A stretch of DNA of 34,015 nt from Myxococcus xanthus. GTDB lineage: Bacteria > Myxococcota > Myxococcia > Myxococcales > Myxococcaceae. Below, one piece after another: positions 1 through 9,031 of this stretch. The notes below the pieces were generated by a model, which searched no databases, had not been told where the DNA came from, and was given only the letters and a program-made list of their open reading frames with translations. The stretch lies in NCBI RefSeq assembly GCF_013116825.1, contig NZ_JABFNS010000103.1, forward strand, positions 1-34,015, read 5' to 3'. The translations under genes and the position numbers were made by a program. Within the stretch, counting starts at the first letter, position 1, and each line of letters begins with the position of its first letter.

Positions 1-14
1 ACCCCCCGTCCCCC

Positions 15-1145
15 GTGACGGCCCCCTCCCCGGGAGGGGCGCTGGCCTTCCGGGGCTTATGGCTCTTCTCACCGCGGGCGGATGCCCTCATCGTCGCCCT
101 GCCCCTGGCCCTGGCCCTGTGCACGGCGGCCGCCAACGTCTGGCTCGCCCCGGGCGCCGCGGAAGGCGCGCACCGCCTTTCAGCCTGGACGGCGCAGAAC
201 CTGCTCGGAAACGCCACCCACGTCATCCTCACGTTCCTGCTCTTCGCGGTGCACCGGGACGTGCTGACGTCCGCCCCGGGCCAACCCCGGCAGGTGCTGG
301 CGGGTTCGCTGGGCATGCTCGCGGTGGGCACGGTGCTCTTCTTCACCTTCTACGCGGAGCGCACGGCGCACACGTATGGCGTGGCGGTGATTTTCAACGT
401 CTTCGGCACGCACCACACCCTGTCCCAGCACCGGGGCATCTGGTCACTCCACGGGCTGCGCGCGGGCAAGGCCGGCCTGCCCGGCGCGTCGGCGCTGGAG
501 CGCAAGCTGCAACAGATGTACGTCCCGCTGCTGCTCACGCTGCTGCTGGTGCGCATCTTCTTCGTGCCGGAGGCCCCCGGGCCCGCTGCGCCGGCGTACC
601 TCGACATTGGCCAGGGGGCGGTGCTCCCGCACGGCACGCTAGGGCTGCTGCTGGCGGTGTGGCTGGGCTACTTCATGCTGCTGTTCCGCACGGTGCTGCG
701 CGCGGAGGCCGTCAGCGGGCCCAAGGTGCTCTACCTCCTGGCCATGGCGACGGCGACCGGGCTGGTGCTGGTGGCGCCCACCTGGGGCTACGTCATGCTG
801 CCCGGCATGCACGGCCTGGAGTACTACATGCTCACCGCGCGGATGCTGGAGCCGCGCGAGGGTGACACGCCCCGGCTGCCGCGGAAGTTCATCGTCCCGG
901 CGATGATTGCGTCCATGCTGCCCCTGTTGGCGCTGGGCGCGGTGCACGGCCTGCTCCAGCAGGGCGTGGTGCGCGGCGCGCTGGGCAGCAACATGGGCGT
1001 GGCGGAGACGCATCCCCTGCTGCGCGCCATGACGTCCCTGGGCTTCGCGGTGGTGCTGGCGCACTACTTCGCGGACGCGCTCATCTACCGCTTCCGGATT
1101 CCCTCCATCCGCGCGGTGATGCTGAAGCGGCTGGGCTTCAGCTAG
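15..1145 (+). CDS. Polytopic membrane protein of unknown function
   Basis: I do not recognise this 376-residue protein. It has about eight or nine hydrophobic stretches, at roughly residues 22-42, 62-80, 95-113, 118-130, 170-187, 210-228, 240-260, 290-316 and 335-355, so it should be an integral inner-membrane protein. Histidines cluster in or beside membrane segments (FGTHHTLSQHRG near residue 130, plus HGLEYYM and AHYF further on), which could bind metal or haem, but that is speculation. The start taken is a GTG only 14 bases from the window edge. The frame is open to the edge, so the true start may lie outside. Its stop overlaps by three bases with the stop of the convergent MerR gene. Confidence 0.75.
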   Translation: MTAPSPGGALAFRGLWLFSPRADALIVALPLALALCTAAANVWLAPGAAEGAHRLSAWTAQNLLGNATHVILTFLLFAVHRDVLTSAPGQPRQVLAGSLGMLAVGTVLFFTFYAERTAHTYGVAVIFNVFGTHHTLSQHRGIWSLHGLRAGKAGLPGASALERKLQQMYVPLLLTLLLVRIFFVPEAPGPAAPAYLDIGQGAVLPHGTLGLLLAVWLGYFMLLFRTVLRAEAVSGPKVLYLLAMATATGLVLVAPTWGYVMLPGMHGLEYYMLTARMLEPREGDTPRLPRKFIVPAMIASMLPLLALGAVHGLLQQGVVRGALGSNMGVAETHPLLRAMTSLGFAVVLAHYFADALIYRFRIPSIRAVMLKRLGFS

Positions 1146-1921
1146 CCGCAGGGAGCATCGGCGGCCCCCTGTCGCTCCGCGTTGGCCGCGAAGGCATCCC
1201 GCAGGAACAGCGACAGGCCCGGGCGCACCTTGTCGATGTTCTCCGTGAAGCGCGTATCCGCCACGTACATCTCCCCCAGGCCCCGGTGCATGGCGGCCGG
1301 GCACGCGTAGAACCACTTGCCCAGGTATTGCCGGTGCGCCTCGGCCAGGTCCATGGCCGCGGCCGACGCGGCGCTGGTGCCCGCCGCGAGCAGGTCCGCC
1401 AACGCCTGGAAGAGGGCGTCCCCCTCCTCCTTGATGCGCTTCCAGTCCTCCTTCTTGTAGCGCGCCGTCCTCCGGGCGGATTCCTTGTAGGCCTCCGTGT
1501 TTCCCCAGCGCTGCTTCGCCTCCTCCTCGTACTTCGAGGGGTCGAAGTCGCCAAAGGCCTCGAACATCGCGTCCTTGTCCACGTGCGTCCCCTTCTCCAG
1601 CGCGTCCAGCGCCGCGTCCACGGCATGCACCAGCGCGTCCAGACGGGCGGCCCGCTCCGTCAGGAGCTGCCGCTGCATCCGCAGCGCGGTGCGCAGGTCG
1701 AAGGTGGGGTCGCCCAGGATGCGGCGGATGTCCTCCAGCGGGAAGCCCAGCTCCTTGAAGAAGAGCACCTGCTGGAGCTTCTGGAGGTCCGCCTGTGAAT
1801 AGAGCCGGTAGCCAGCCTCACTGCGGTCCGAAGGACACAACAGGCCCAGCTCGTCGTAGTGGTGCAACGCGCGGATGCTGATTTTCGCCAGCCGGGCGAC
1901 CTGGCTCACCGTCAGGGCCAT
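1142..1921 (-). CDS. MerR-family regulator, TipA type (MerR HTH plus TipAS ligand domain)
   Basis: This 259-residue protein begins with a MerR winged-helix domain (VSQVARLAKISIRALHHYDE, residues about 5-75), followed by a dimerisation helix. The C-terminal half (about residues 115-255) looks like the TipAS/SkgA ligand domain, including the YEEEAKQRWG motif and the EGDALFQALADL stretch. TipA-type proteins sense drugs or other stress ligands and activate their own promoters by untwisting an over-long spacer. The ATG at 1921 is preferred over the in-frame GTG at 1927 because GAGG sits five bases upstream of it. The gene has its own MerR-type promoter at 1944-1974 and no co-directional target gene close by, so autoregulation is the only role visible here. 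Confidence 0.9.
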   Translation of the reverse strand: MALTVSQVARLAKISIRALHHYDELGLLCPSDRSEAGYRLYSQADLQKLQQVLFFKELGFPLEDIRRILGDPTFDLRTALRMQRQLLTERAARLDALVHAVDAALDALEKGTHVDKDAMFEAFGDFDPSKYEEEAKQRWGNTEAYKESARRTARYKKEDWKRIKEEGDALFQALADLLAAGTSAASAAAMDLAEAHRQYLGKWFYACPAAMHRGLGEMYVADTRFTENIDKVRPGLSLFLRDAFAANAERQGAADAPCG

Positions 1922-1943
1922 CTCCACCTCTTGATGATGAGGA

Positions 1944-1974
1944 GGTGTAGGGCCTCACGTCGCGTGAGGGTCAA
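1944..1974 (-). promoter_or_regulatory. MerR-type promoter with 19-bp spacer and central dyad
   Basis: On the minus strand TTGACC (1974-1969) and TACACC (1949-1944) are separated by exactly 19 bases. Inside lies a perfect dyad, CCTCACG-CGA-CGTGAGG (1969-1953). A 19-bp spacer with a dyad between -35 and -10 is the hallmark of MerR-family promoters. Transcription would start near 1937, leaving a leader of about 16 bases before the ATG at 1921. The regulator almost certainly binds here to control its own gene. Confidence 0.88.
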
Positions 1975-2013
1975 GCCCCTGGGCGGGGGTGCTGCCACTT
2001 CCGGCCGGGCACC

Positions 2014-2031
2014 GGGCTGACGACTCAGCCC
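2014..2031 (-). terminator. Hairpin downstream of the pilin gene, possible terminator
   Basis: Perfect 7-bp stem GGGCTGA / TCAGCCC with a CGAC loop, about 70 bases downstream of the flp stop on the minus strand. There is no U tract, so its role as a terminator is tentative. Confidence 0.4.
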
Positions 2032-2099
2032 TCGGCCTCAGCCGCCCGAGAGGAGCCACCCGCACGAGGCAGGTACGGCTCCCCCCGGAAGGACACGGC

Positions 2100-2357
2100 T
2101 CAGTACGCGTTGTTCTGGCCGAACGTCTTGATGGTCTTCTTCTCCAGCTGGCGCTGACGCTCGGTGGCCTCGGAGTCGACGGAGGCGTTACCGGCCAGCG
2201 CGTCGGCGGAGGCGCCGAACAGCTTGCGGATGTTGTCGCCGAACAGGGTCACCACGCCGATGGCGGCGATCGCGATGAGGGCGACGATGATGATGTACTC
2301 GGTCATGCCCTGGCCACGAGCCTTGCGGAGCTGCTGCTTCTTCGAGATCGCCTTCAT
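2100..2357 (-). CDS. Flp/type IVb-like pilin precursor
   Basis: An 85-residue prepilin. A short basic leader (MKAISKKQQLRKARG) is followed by QGMTEYIIIVALIAIAAIG, a class III prepilin signal with Glu at +5 and Tyr at +6 if TadV-type peptidase cuts after RG. A hydrophobic helix of about 20 residues follows, then a polar tail. Flp pilins are assembled by Tad secretion machinery into adhesive fibres. The ATG at 2357 is preceded by CGGAGAG, a fair ribosome site, and the longer upstream frame (to 2393) is unconvincing. No tad assembly gene is in the window, so this is a stand-alone pilin that would rely on machinery elsewhere. The flanking 2358-2521 region presumably holds its promoter, but I see no clear consensus there. 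Confidence 0.88.
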   Translation of the reverse strand: MKAISKKQQLRKARGQGMTEYIIIVALIAIAAIGVVTLFGDNIRKLFGASADALAGNASVDSEATERQRQLEKKTIKTFGQNNAY

Positions 2358-2521
2358 GGAACTCTCCGGGGATTGCAGTGGTGGAAAAAACACCCTGCTG
2401 CTTGGGTGATTCGCACCCTAGGGCAGATCCCACTTCCACCTCCATCGGTCATCGGGAGGATGCCAGGAATTCTCAGTGATTCCAGGCAATTGGCCCGATT
2501 GGGATGATCCAGCCCCCCATT

Positions 2522-5398
2522 TCAGGGGCCCCCGGGGGCGGCAACGGGCGTCTGGGCGGTGCCTTCGCAGCTCGAACGGGGCAGCGCCTCGCAGAGCGAG
2601 CGCAGCGCCCGGGCCAGATGTTCGTCGTCCGGGTGCCGGGACGCAACCTCGCGCCCCAGGGCCACGGTGTCGTGCAAGGCACCTACAGGCGTCCACATGG
2701 TGCGCGAAGCCCAGGTCCGAGCCGTCACCAGCCGGAGGTAGGCCGTCACCAGCGCGGGCTCACGTCCTCCCCGCGCCACCTCGGGCTCCAGGAGCGAGGC
2801 GGCCAGCGTCAAATCCTGCTGGGCCAACGCCGCCTTGCCCAGGGCCAGGGCGGACTCCGGGCTGTCGGGGGCCAGCCGCCGCCACTGCGCGGCCGCGCCG
2901 CGCACCATGGGGTCATTGGGCGCGTGGTAGCGCTCGATGTTCCGGTACAGCCCGGCGGCCTGCTCCGCGGTGGGCGGGTGCTGCTGGACGTAGTCGTGCA
3001 GGAAGAGGCGGTCCGCCCCTTCGGGCGCGCGCCGCTCGTCCTTCACGCGCACGTCCAGGTTCGACACGAAGAAGGCGATGGGCGACGCGTACTCCAGCAG
3101 GTTGTGGTCGTCCGTGTTGATGGGGCCCTCACCGGCGAACTCGAGCTGGCCGGCCTCGCTGTGCACCTGCTTGGACAGCAGCGCGAACACGTCGTTGATG
3201 CCCACGCGGGACAAGTCCTTCCGCACCTCCGGATGCCCCATGCGCTCGGCCAGGCGCGCCGCATCGAAGGCCAGGGGCTTGCGGCTGGCCACCATCACCA
3301 GGTCATGCGGCCCCAGCCACGTGGTGGCGTGCGGGAAGGTGTCTCGCAGGGTGCGGACCACCAGCTTGATGAGCTCCTCGTTGCTCTCGTAGGTGTGGAT
3401 CCACTGCACCAGCACGCCGTCGTCCGCCAGGTGCCGGTCCACCGTCTGGAAGAAGTCCCGCGTGAAGAGGCCGGACACGCCGGACACCCACGGGTTGGAC
3501 GGCACGCTCACCACCAGGTCGTACTTGCGCGGCGACAGCGCCATGAACGTCTTGGCGTCGTCCACGTGCACGTGGGTGCGCGGGTCATCCACCGCGTTGC
3601 GGTTGTCCGCCTTGAACAGGCGCGCCGCGTCGATGACGGCGGGAGCAATCTCCACCATGTCCAGGTGCTCCACGGGGTGCACCAGCACGCTGCCCGCGGT
3701 GATGGCCGCGCCGGCGCCCACCAGCAGCACCGTCTTGGGCTCGCGCGGGTGCAGCAGCGCGCCCAGGTGACCGGCCACCACCTGCGTCTCCACGTCGCTC
3801 CCGTTGGACGCGTCCACCTTCCCGTTGAGCTTCATGAACCGCAGGTTGTCCACGGGAACGTCCGCCACCATCACCGTGGCGAAGGTGTCGTCCTGGTAGA
3901 AGATGGGGCGGATGAGGGCCTCCGTCTCCGCCACCAGCTTCGCGTAGCTCTCCGGCGGCTTCTCGTGGGAGCGGATGGAGGCGATACCCGACAACCGCAC
4001 CGCCCAGCCGCTCATCCCGCCCAGCACCACCAGCGCCAGCACCGCCGTGGCGGCCACCGGCCACAAGGCGCGCGCATGCTGCGCGGGACGGCCGGGGGCC
4101 GCGTGGAAGGCCAGCCCCGCGCCGAGCAGGTTGGCCGCCACGCCCGCGATGAAGTTGCCCTCCATGCCCCACCACGGCATCAGCACCAGCACGCCCAGCG
4201 CCGACCCCGTAATCGTGCCCACCGTGTTCCACAAGTAGACGCCGCCCAGCTGGCGCCCCACCTCGGACACCTTGGCCGTGGCCACGCGCGCCGCCGCCGG
4301 GAAGGCCGCGCCCATGAAGAAGGTGGGAACCAGCAGCACCAGGCAGCAGAACCCGAAGGTCAGCACCTGGAACAGCGGCCAGGTGTCCAGCGAGCGCGTC
4401 ATCATCCACTGCGCCTTGCGGAACAGGTGCGGCAGCCGGACGTAGAGCGGCAGCGCCACGCAGATGCTGGCCACCAGCGCGACCTGGAGCCGGCCGAACA
4501 GGCGCAGCGAGTCCACCTGGCCCTTGCGCGTCATCAGCCAGAAGCTGCCCAGGCCGATGCCCATGATGAACGCGGTGAGGATGAGCGTGAAGGCGTAGGT
4601 GGACGCGCCCAGGACGATGGACAGCAGGCGGATCCACGTCACCTGGTACAGCATGGACGTGAAGCCGGACAGCAGCACGCCGATGAGGGCCGCCCTCACC
4701 GCGATGCGCGGATAGGACACCTCCGCGTCGCCCGCTTCCACGGGAGGCGTCTGCCCTGGCACCAGCGCGGGCGGGAAGCGCCGGGCCAGCCCCAGCGAGG
4801 CCAGCGCCACCAGGATGTTGAGCCCCGCGGCCAGCCCCGCCGAGGAGGACAGGCCGATGGCGGGCACCAGCTTCGTCCCGGCGATGAACACCCCCACCGC
4901 CGCGCCCAGACTGTTGACGGCGTAGAGCCGCGCCAACTCGTAGCGCACCCCCGACAGGCTGGAGGCGAAGTGCCGCACCAGCGCCGGCAGCGTGCCGCCC
5001 ATCAGCAGCGTGGGAATCAGCAGCGACGCCGAGGAGACCAGCAGCCGGGGCCCCAGTCGCCAGCCATCCGGCACGGACGGGGCCACGTTCAGCCACAGCG
5101 CCCCCAGCACGTCGAGCACATAGGGGAAGGCCAGCGCGTACAGGCCCACGCCCAGCTCCAGCAGGCCGTAAAGGGCCAGGGGGCTCTTTGCCCGGTCGGC
5201 TGTCCGCCCGAAGACAAATGCCCCCAGCGCTTGCCCGCCCATGAACGTGGCGAGCACCACGGCATGCGCCTGGCCGCTGTTCCCCAGGACATTCCCGAGG
5301 TACTTGGACCAGACGAGTTCGTAGACGAGCGCAGTGCCCCCGGACAGGAAGAGGAGGCAGGCCACAAGGTTCTTAGGAAAACGCGCCGGAGATGACAT
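2522..5398 (-). CDS. Large membrane protein with spermidine-synthase-like domain
   Basis: A 958-residue protein in three parts. Residues about 1-510 form an MFS-like block of membrane helices that opens with FLSGGTALVYELVWSKYLG, the usual start of fused spermidine synthases. Residues about 545-745 are a Rossmann aminopropyltransferase/methyltransferase-like domain (VLLVGAGAAITAG, DMVEIAPAVIDAARLF, HVDDAKTFMA, VSVPSNPWVSGVSGLFTRDFF). The rest is helical and may be TPR-like. Free spermidine synthases transfer aminopropyl from decarboxylated SAM to putrescine. The substrate of these giant membrane fusions is unknown, so the polyamine label is by homology only. The ATG at 5398 is chosen because the membrane domain begins right after it; the upstream frame overlaps the divergent mrpA. 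Only 44 bases separate the two start codons. Confidence 0.87.
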   Translation of the reverse strand: MSSPARFPKNLVACLLFLSGGTALVYELVWSKYLGNVLGNSGQAHAVVLATFMGGQALGAFVFGRTADRAKSPLALYGLLELGVGLYALAFPYVLDVLGALWLNVAPSVPDGWRLGPRLLVSSASLLIPTLLMGGTLPALVRHFASSLSGVRYELARLYAVNSLGAAVGVFIAGTKLVPAIGLSSSAGLAAGLNILVALASLGLARRFPPALVPGQTPPVEAGDAEVSYPRIAVRAALIGVLLSGFTSMLYQVTWIRLLSIVLGASTYAFTLILTAFIMGIGLGSFWLMTRKGQVDSLRLFGRLQVALVASICVALPLYVRLPHLFRKAQWMMTRSLDTWPLFQVLTFGFCCLVLLVPTFFMGAAFPAAARVATAKVSEVGRQLGGVYLWNTVGTITGSALGVLVLMPWWGMEGNFIAGVAANLLGAGLAFHAAPGRPAQHARALWPVAATAVLALVVLGGMSGWAVRLSGIASIRSHEKPPESYAKLVAETEALIRPIFYQDDTFATVMVADVPVDNLRFMKLNGKVDASNGSDVETQVVAGHLGALLHPREPKTVLLVGAGAAITAGSVLVHPVEHLDMVEIAPAVIDAARLFKADNRNAVDDPRTHVHVDDAKTFMALSPRKYDLVVSVPSNPWVSGVSGLFTRDFFQTVDRHLADDGVLVQWIHTYESNEELIKLVVRTLRDTFPHATTWLGPHDLVMVASRKPLAFDAARLAERMGHPEVRKDLSRVGINDVFALLSKQVHSEAGQLEFAGEGPINTDDHNLLEYASPIAFFVSNLDVRVKDERRAPEGADRLFLHDYVQQHPPTAEQAAGLYRNIERYHAPNDPMVRGAAAQWRRLAPDSPESALALGKAALAQQDLTLAASLLEPEVARGGREPALVTAYLRLVTARTWASRTMWTPVGALHDTVALGREVASRHPDDEHLARALRSLCEALPRSSCEGTAQTPVAAPGGP

Positions 5399-5442
5399 GG
5401 GGACAGCGCGGAACCTTAGTCGGTATGTTTCAGGCCCATCAA

Positions 5443-6417
5443 ATGAACACCCATCTCCTGCAAGCCGCGATGCTCGCCTGGAATCCAAGCCTGCGGGTGA
5501 CACGCGCCGAAGGCGACCTCTCCAGCATCCTGCGGCGCCCCGCCGAGGCCCTGGTGGAGCAGCCGCTCCACGAGGTCCTCGGCGTGTCGCCCAAGCGCGC
5601 CCGTGAGCTGGACGCCCGCGCCCGCGAGGACCGCCGCGCGGTGGAGTTCGTCTCCGCCAACCTCGGCGGCGAGGACGCGTGCCCCCTCCGCCTGTCCCTG
5701 GGACTGGACGACGGCGAGGCCAGCGCCACCGTGCTGGACCTCAACGCCGTGCTGGATGGCGCCCCCCCGGTGCAGATTTCACGGCTGTCCTCCTCGCTCA
5801 GCCACGAGATTCGCAACCCCCTCTCCTCGGTGAAGATGGCGGTGCAGACGCTGGCCCGGAACACCGGCCTCAATGACCGGGACAAGCGGCGGCTCACCAT
5901 CGCCAACCGGGAGATTCGCACCATGGAGCGCATGCTCTGGCTCCTCTCCGAATACGGCCGCGACACCACCCCGAAGCTGGACGCCCATCCGCTGCGCGGC
6001 GTGGTGCAGGAGGCCACGGAGATGGTGGCCCCCGAGTTGGCCGAGCGGCGCGTGGAGGTCCGCGTGGACGAGGAGCCCGACCTGCCCCGCGTCCGGGTGG
6101 ACCCGACGCGGCTGCGGCCCGTGCTGGCCCAGGTGCTGCTCAACGTCGCCATGGGCCAGGCGGAGGGCAGCCCGATGGAGGTGGCCCTGCGCCGGGGTGG
6201 CCCCCACCAGGTGATGATGGTGCTCCACGACCCCGCCGCCGCCCTGCCCCCCGAGGAGAACGGTTCGCTCTTCGAGCCCTTCGGCTCCCGGCTGGCCCGG
6301 GGCGCCGGTCTGTCCCTGGCCGCCCTGCGCCGGGTGATGACGGGCGTGGGGGGGGACGTGGCCGCCCGGGGCAGCGCCGAGCCGGGCGTGGTGCTGACGC
6401 TGACGTTCGCCACTTGA
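5443..6417 (+). CDS. mrpA: MrpA, sensor histidine kinase of the Mrp developmental pathway
   Basis: A 324-residue soluble kinase with no membrane segment. An N-terminal PAS-like sensor region (about residues 1-100) is followed by an H-box, SSLSHEIRNPLSSV, with the phospho-acceptor at His121, and then an ATPase domain. The ATP lid looks eroded. The N-box keeps one Asn (QVLLNVAM), but the G1 glycines are replaced (LHDPAAAL where DxGxG is expected), and G2 reads ARGAGLSLAAL. This fits genetic proposals that MrpA acts chiefly as a phosphatase on MrpB. The start is uncertain: ATGs at 5392, 5425 and 5443 are in frame, and 5443 has AGG eight bases upstream. It is seven bases from mrpB and clearly in one operon. 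The name rests on the mrpA-mrpB-mrpC order. Confidence 0.9.
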   Translation: MNTHLLQAAMLAWNPSLRVTRAEGDLSSILRRPAEALVEQPLHEVLGVSPKRARELDARAREDRRAVEFVSANLGGEDACPLRLSLGLDDGEASATVLDLNAVLDGAPPVQISRLSSSLSHEIRNPLSSVKMAVQTLARNTGLNDRDKRRLTIANREIRTMERMLWLLSEYGRDTTPKLDAHPLRGVVQEATEMVAPELAERRVEVRVDEEPDLPRVRVDPTRLRPVLAQVLLNVAMGQAEGSPMEVALRRGGPHQVMMVLHDPAAALPPEENGSLFEPFGSRLARGAGLSLAALRRVMTGVGGDVAARGSAEPGVVLTLTFAT

Positions 6418-6424
6418 GAGCGCC

Positions 6425-7888
<1,464 letters not shown>

Positions 7889-7901
7889 GCACTCTTGGAC
7901 A

Positions 7902-7919
7902 GTGTCACTGCTCCGACAC
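7902..7919. promoter_or_regulatory. MrpC-type binding box, distal site in the mrpC leader
   Basis: Perfect inverted repeat GTGTC-N8-GACAC, the consensus shape reported for MrpC/MrpC2 sites. It begins 13 bases after the mrpB stop, about 170 bases upstream of the predicted sigma-54 promoter. It suggests autoregulation by MrpC. Confidence 0.85.
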
Positions 7920-7931
7920 TCATGCCCCCGG

Positions 7932-7950
7932 TTTGAACGTTTCGTTCAAA
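7932..7950. promoter_or_regulatory. Palindrome UAS1, probable MrpB binding site
   Basis: Perfect inverted repeat TTTGAACG-TTT-CGTTCAAA. A second, imperfect copy lies 31 bases downstream (centre to centre, close to three helical turns). Paired upstream activating sites at 115-150 bases before a -24/-12 promoter are typical for NtrC-type activators, and MrpB is the adjacent one. Confidence 0.8.
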
Positions 7951-7962
7951 TTGATCAGACTG

Positions 7963-7981
7963 TTTGAACGTTCTGTTTCAG
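7963..7981. promoter_or_regulatory. Palindrome UAS2, imperfect second probable MrpB site
   Basis: The left arm TTTGAACG is identical to UAS1. The right arm TGTTTCAG is degenerate. Its last seven bases overlap the proximal MrpC-type box at 7975-7992, so the two regulators would compete here. Confidence 0.75.
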
Positions 7982-7992
7982 GTTTTGGACAC
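7975..7992. promoter_or_regulatory. MrpC-type binding box, proximal site overlapping UAS2
   Basis: GTTTC-N8-GACAC, one base off the GTGTC-N8-GACAC palindrome and with the same spacing. It overlaps UAS2, which gives a simple mechanism for negative autoregulation: MrpC would displace MrpB. Confidence 0.72.
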
Positions 7993-8074
7993 AGAACGGG
8001 CGCTGGTGCGGGCCTGTAGCGCTAAGTACCCGGCATTTCAGGAGGTGTTGTCCCGGCGGCATTTCAATTCCCGC

Positions 8075-8089
8075 TGGCACGAACCTTGG
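8075..8089 (+). promoter_or_regulatory. Sigma-54 (-24/-12) promoter of mrpC
   Basis: TGGCAC-N5-TTGG, matching the consensus TGGCAC-N5-TTGC at nine of ten defined positions. The predicted start is near 8100, giving a leader of about 60 bases to the mrpC ATG at 8162. An NtrC-type activator gene immediately upstream supports the call. Confidence 0.88.
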
Positions 8090-8161
8090 AGAAGGAAAGT
8101 CCCGTTCGCCGCTGAAGCAGACGGCCCGACTTCCCTACGTTTCCTTCCCAGGAGTAATGCC

Positions 8162-8908
8162 ATGCACGGTTTCAACCGCCCCCTCGGCCCCATCGGTTCC
8201 AACGTCGTGGCGCCGCTGCAGACGACCAGCTCCGGGATGATGGTCACCGCCAACAAGCTGGTGCCCGGCCAGGAGGCCATCGACTTCAAGGGCTACTTCA
8301 AGGTCGAGTCCTTCCCGCACAACTCGACCATCTACCGCCCCGGTGACAACACCGACCGTGTCTACCTGCTGAAGTCCGGCCGCGTGCGGCTGATGCGCAT
8401 CGGCAAGAACAGCACCCGCTCCGTGGTGTCCATCCTCCGCCCGGGCGACCTCTTCGGCGAGCTGTTCCGCCCCGAGGGCACGCCGATTGAGGAGATGGCC
8501 ATCGCCGCCGGTGAGGCCGAGGTCTGGAGCATCGAGGGCCGCGACTTCCGCGCCCAGTTGGAGGCCCGTCCGGCCCTGGCGGTGGACGTGGTCCGCGCCT
8601 ACGCCGAGCGCGTGCGCGCCCTCCGCAAGCGCGTGCTGGGCCTGACGTTCAAGGAGGTTCCGGCCCGCCTGGCGGACACCCTGCTCACCCTGGTTGAAGC
8701 GCACGGCGAGCGCTGCCCGCACGGTGGAGAGACGGACCTGCGCGGCATCACCCAGCAGGACCTCGCGGACCTCGTGGGCGCCTCCCGCTCCTTCGTGTCC
8801 ACGCTCATCAATGAGATGAAGCGCGAGGGTGTGCTCGGCAACGTCGGCCGCATCCTCTGCGTGCGTGACCAGAAGGCCCTGCGGAAGATCGCCGGCAAGG
8901 AGAAGTAG
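8162..8908 (+). CDS. mrpC: MrpC, CRP/FNR-family master regulator of development
   Basis: A 248-residue CRP-family protein. It has a unique N-terminal tail (about 1-35), a cyclic-nucleotide-binding-like beta barrel (about 40-150; FPHNSTIYRPGDNTDRVYLLKSG, RPGDLFGEL), a dimerisation helix and a C-terminal winged helix (TQQDLADLVGASRSFVSTLINEMKREG). MrpC activates fruA and many developmental genes in Myxococcus and represses itself. The ATG at 8162 has GGAG seven bases upstream. The frame is open upstream to 7964, but that part contains the promoter. Internal Met26 (MMVTANKL) matches the start of the processed or alternative form MrpC2. Length, N-terminus and neighbours make this the most certain identification in the window. 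Confidence 0.97.
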   Translation: MHGFNRPLGPIGSNVVAPLQTTSSGMMVTANKLVPGQEAIDFKGYFKVESFPHNSTIYRPGDNTDRVYLLKSGRVRLMRIGKNSTRSVVSILRPGDLFGELFRPEGTPIEEMAIAAGEAEVWSIEGRDFRAQLEARPALAVDVVRAYAERVRALRKRVLGLTFKEVPARLADTLLTLVEAHGERCPHGGETDLRGITQQDLADLVGASRSFVSTLINEMKREGVLGNVGRILCVRDQKALRKIAGKEK

Positions 8909-8945
8909 TCCGCGCGCCCGCGGCGAACGGGCAGCAGGACACCCG

Positions 8946-8984
8946 ACGGGCCTGACCATGCGCATGCCGCGTGGCCGGGCCCGT
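8946..8984 (+). terminator. Possible mrpC terminator hairpin
   Basis: Perfect 7-bp arms ACGGGCC / GGCCCGT enclose a 25-base self-complementary loop, 38 bases after the mrpC stop. The hairpin is followed by GGTGTTT rather than a clean U run. Confidence 0.4.
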
Positions 8985-9031
8985 GGTGTTTCCAGCGAAC
9001 GCGCGCCCCCGGTGTGCGTAGGATGGCGCGC

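Noticed and set aside
2504-5395. A 963-codon open frame on the plus strand opposite the spermidine-synthase-like gene
   Set aside because: His/Arg/Gln-rich composition is typical of the antisense of a GC-rich gene. The minus-strand product has clear domains.
7964-8161. Extended N-terminus of mrpC starting at 7964
   Set aside because: This stretch contains the sigma-54 promoter and operator sites. ATG 8162 has a ribosome site and gives the known 248-residue MrpC.
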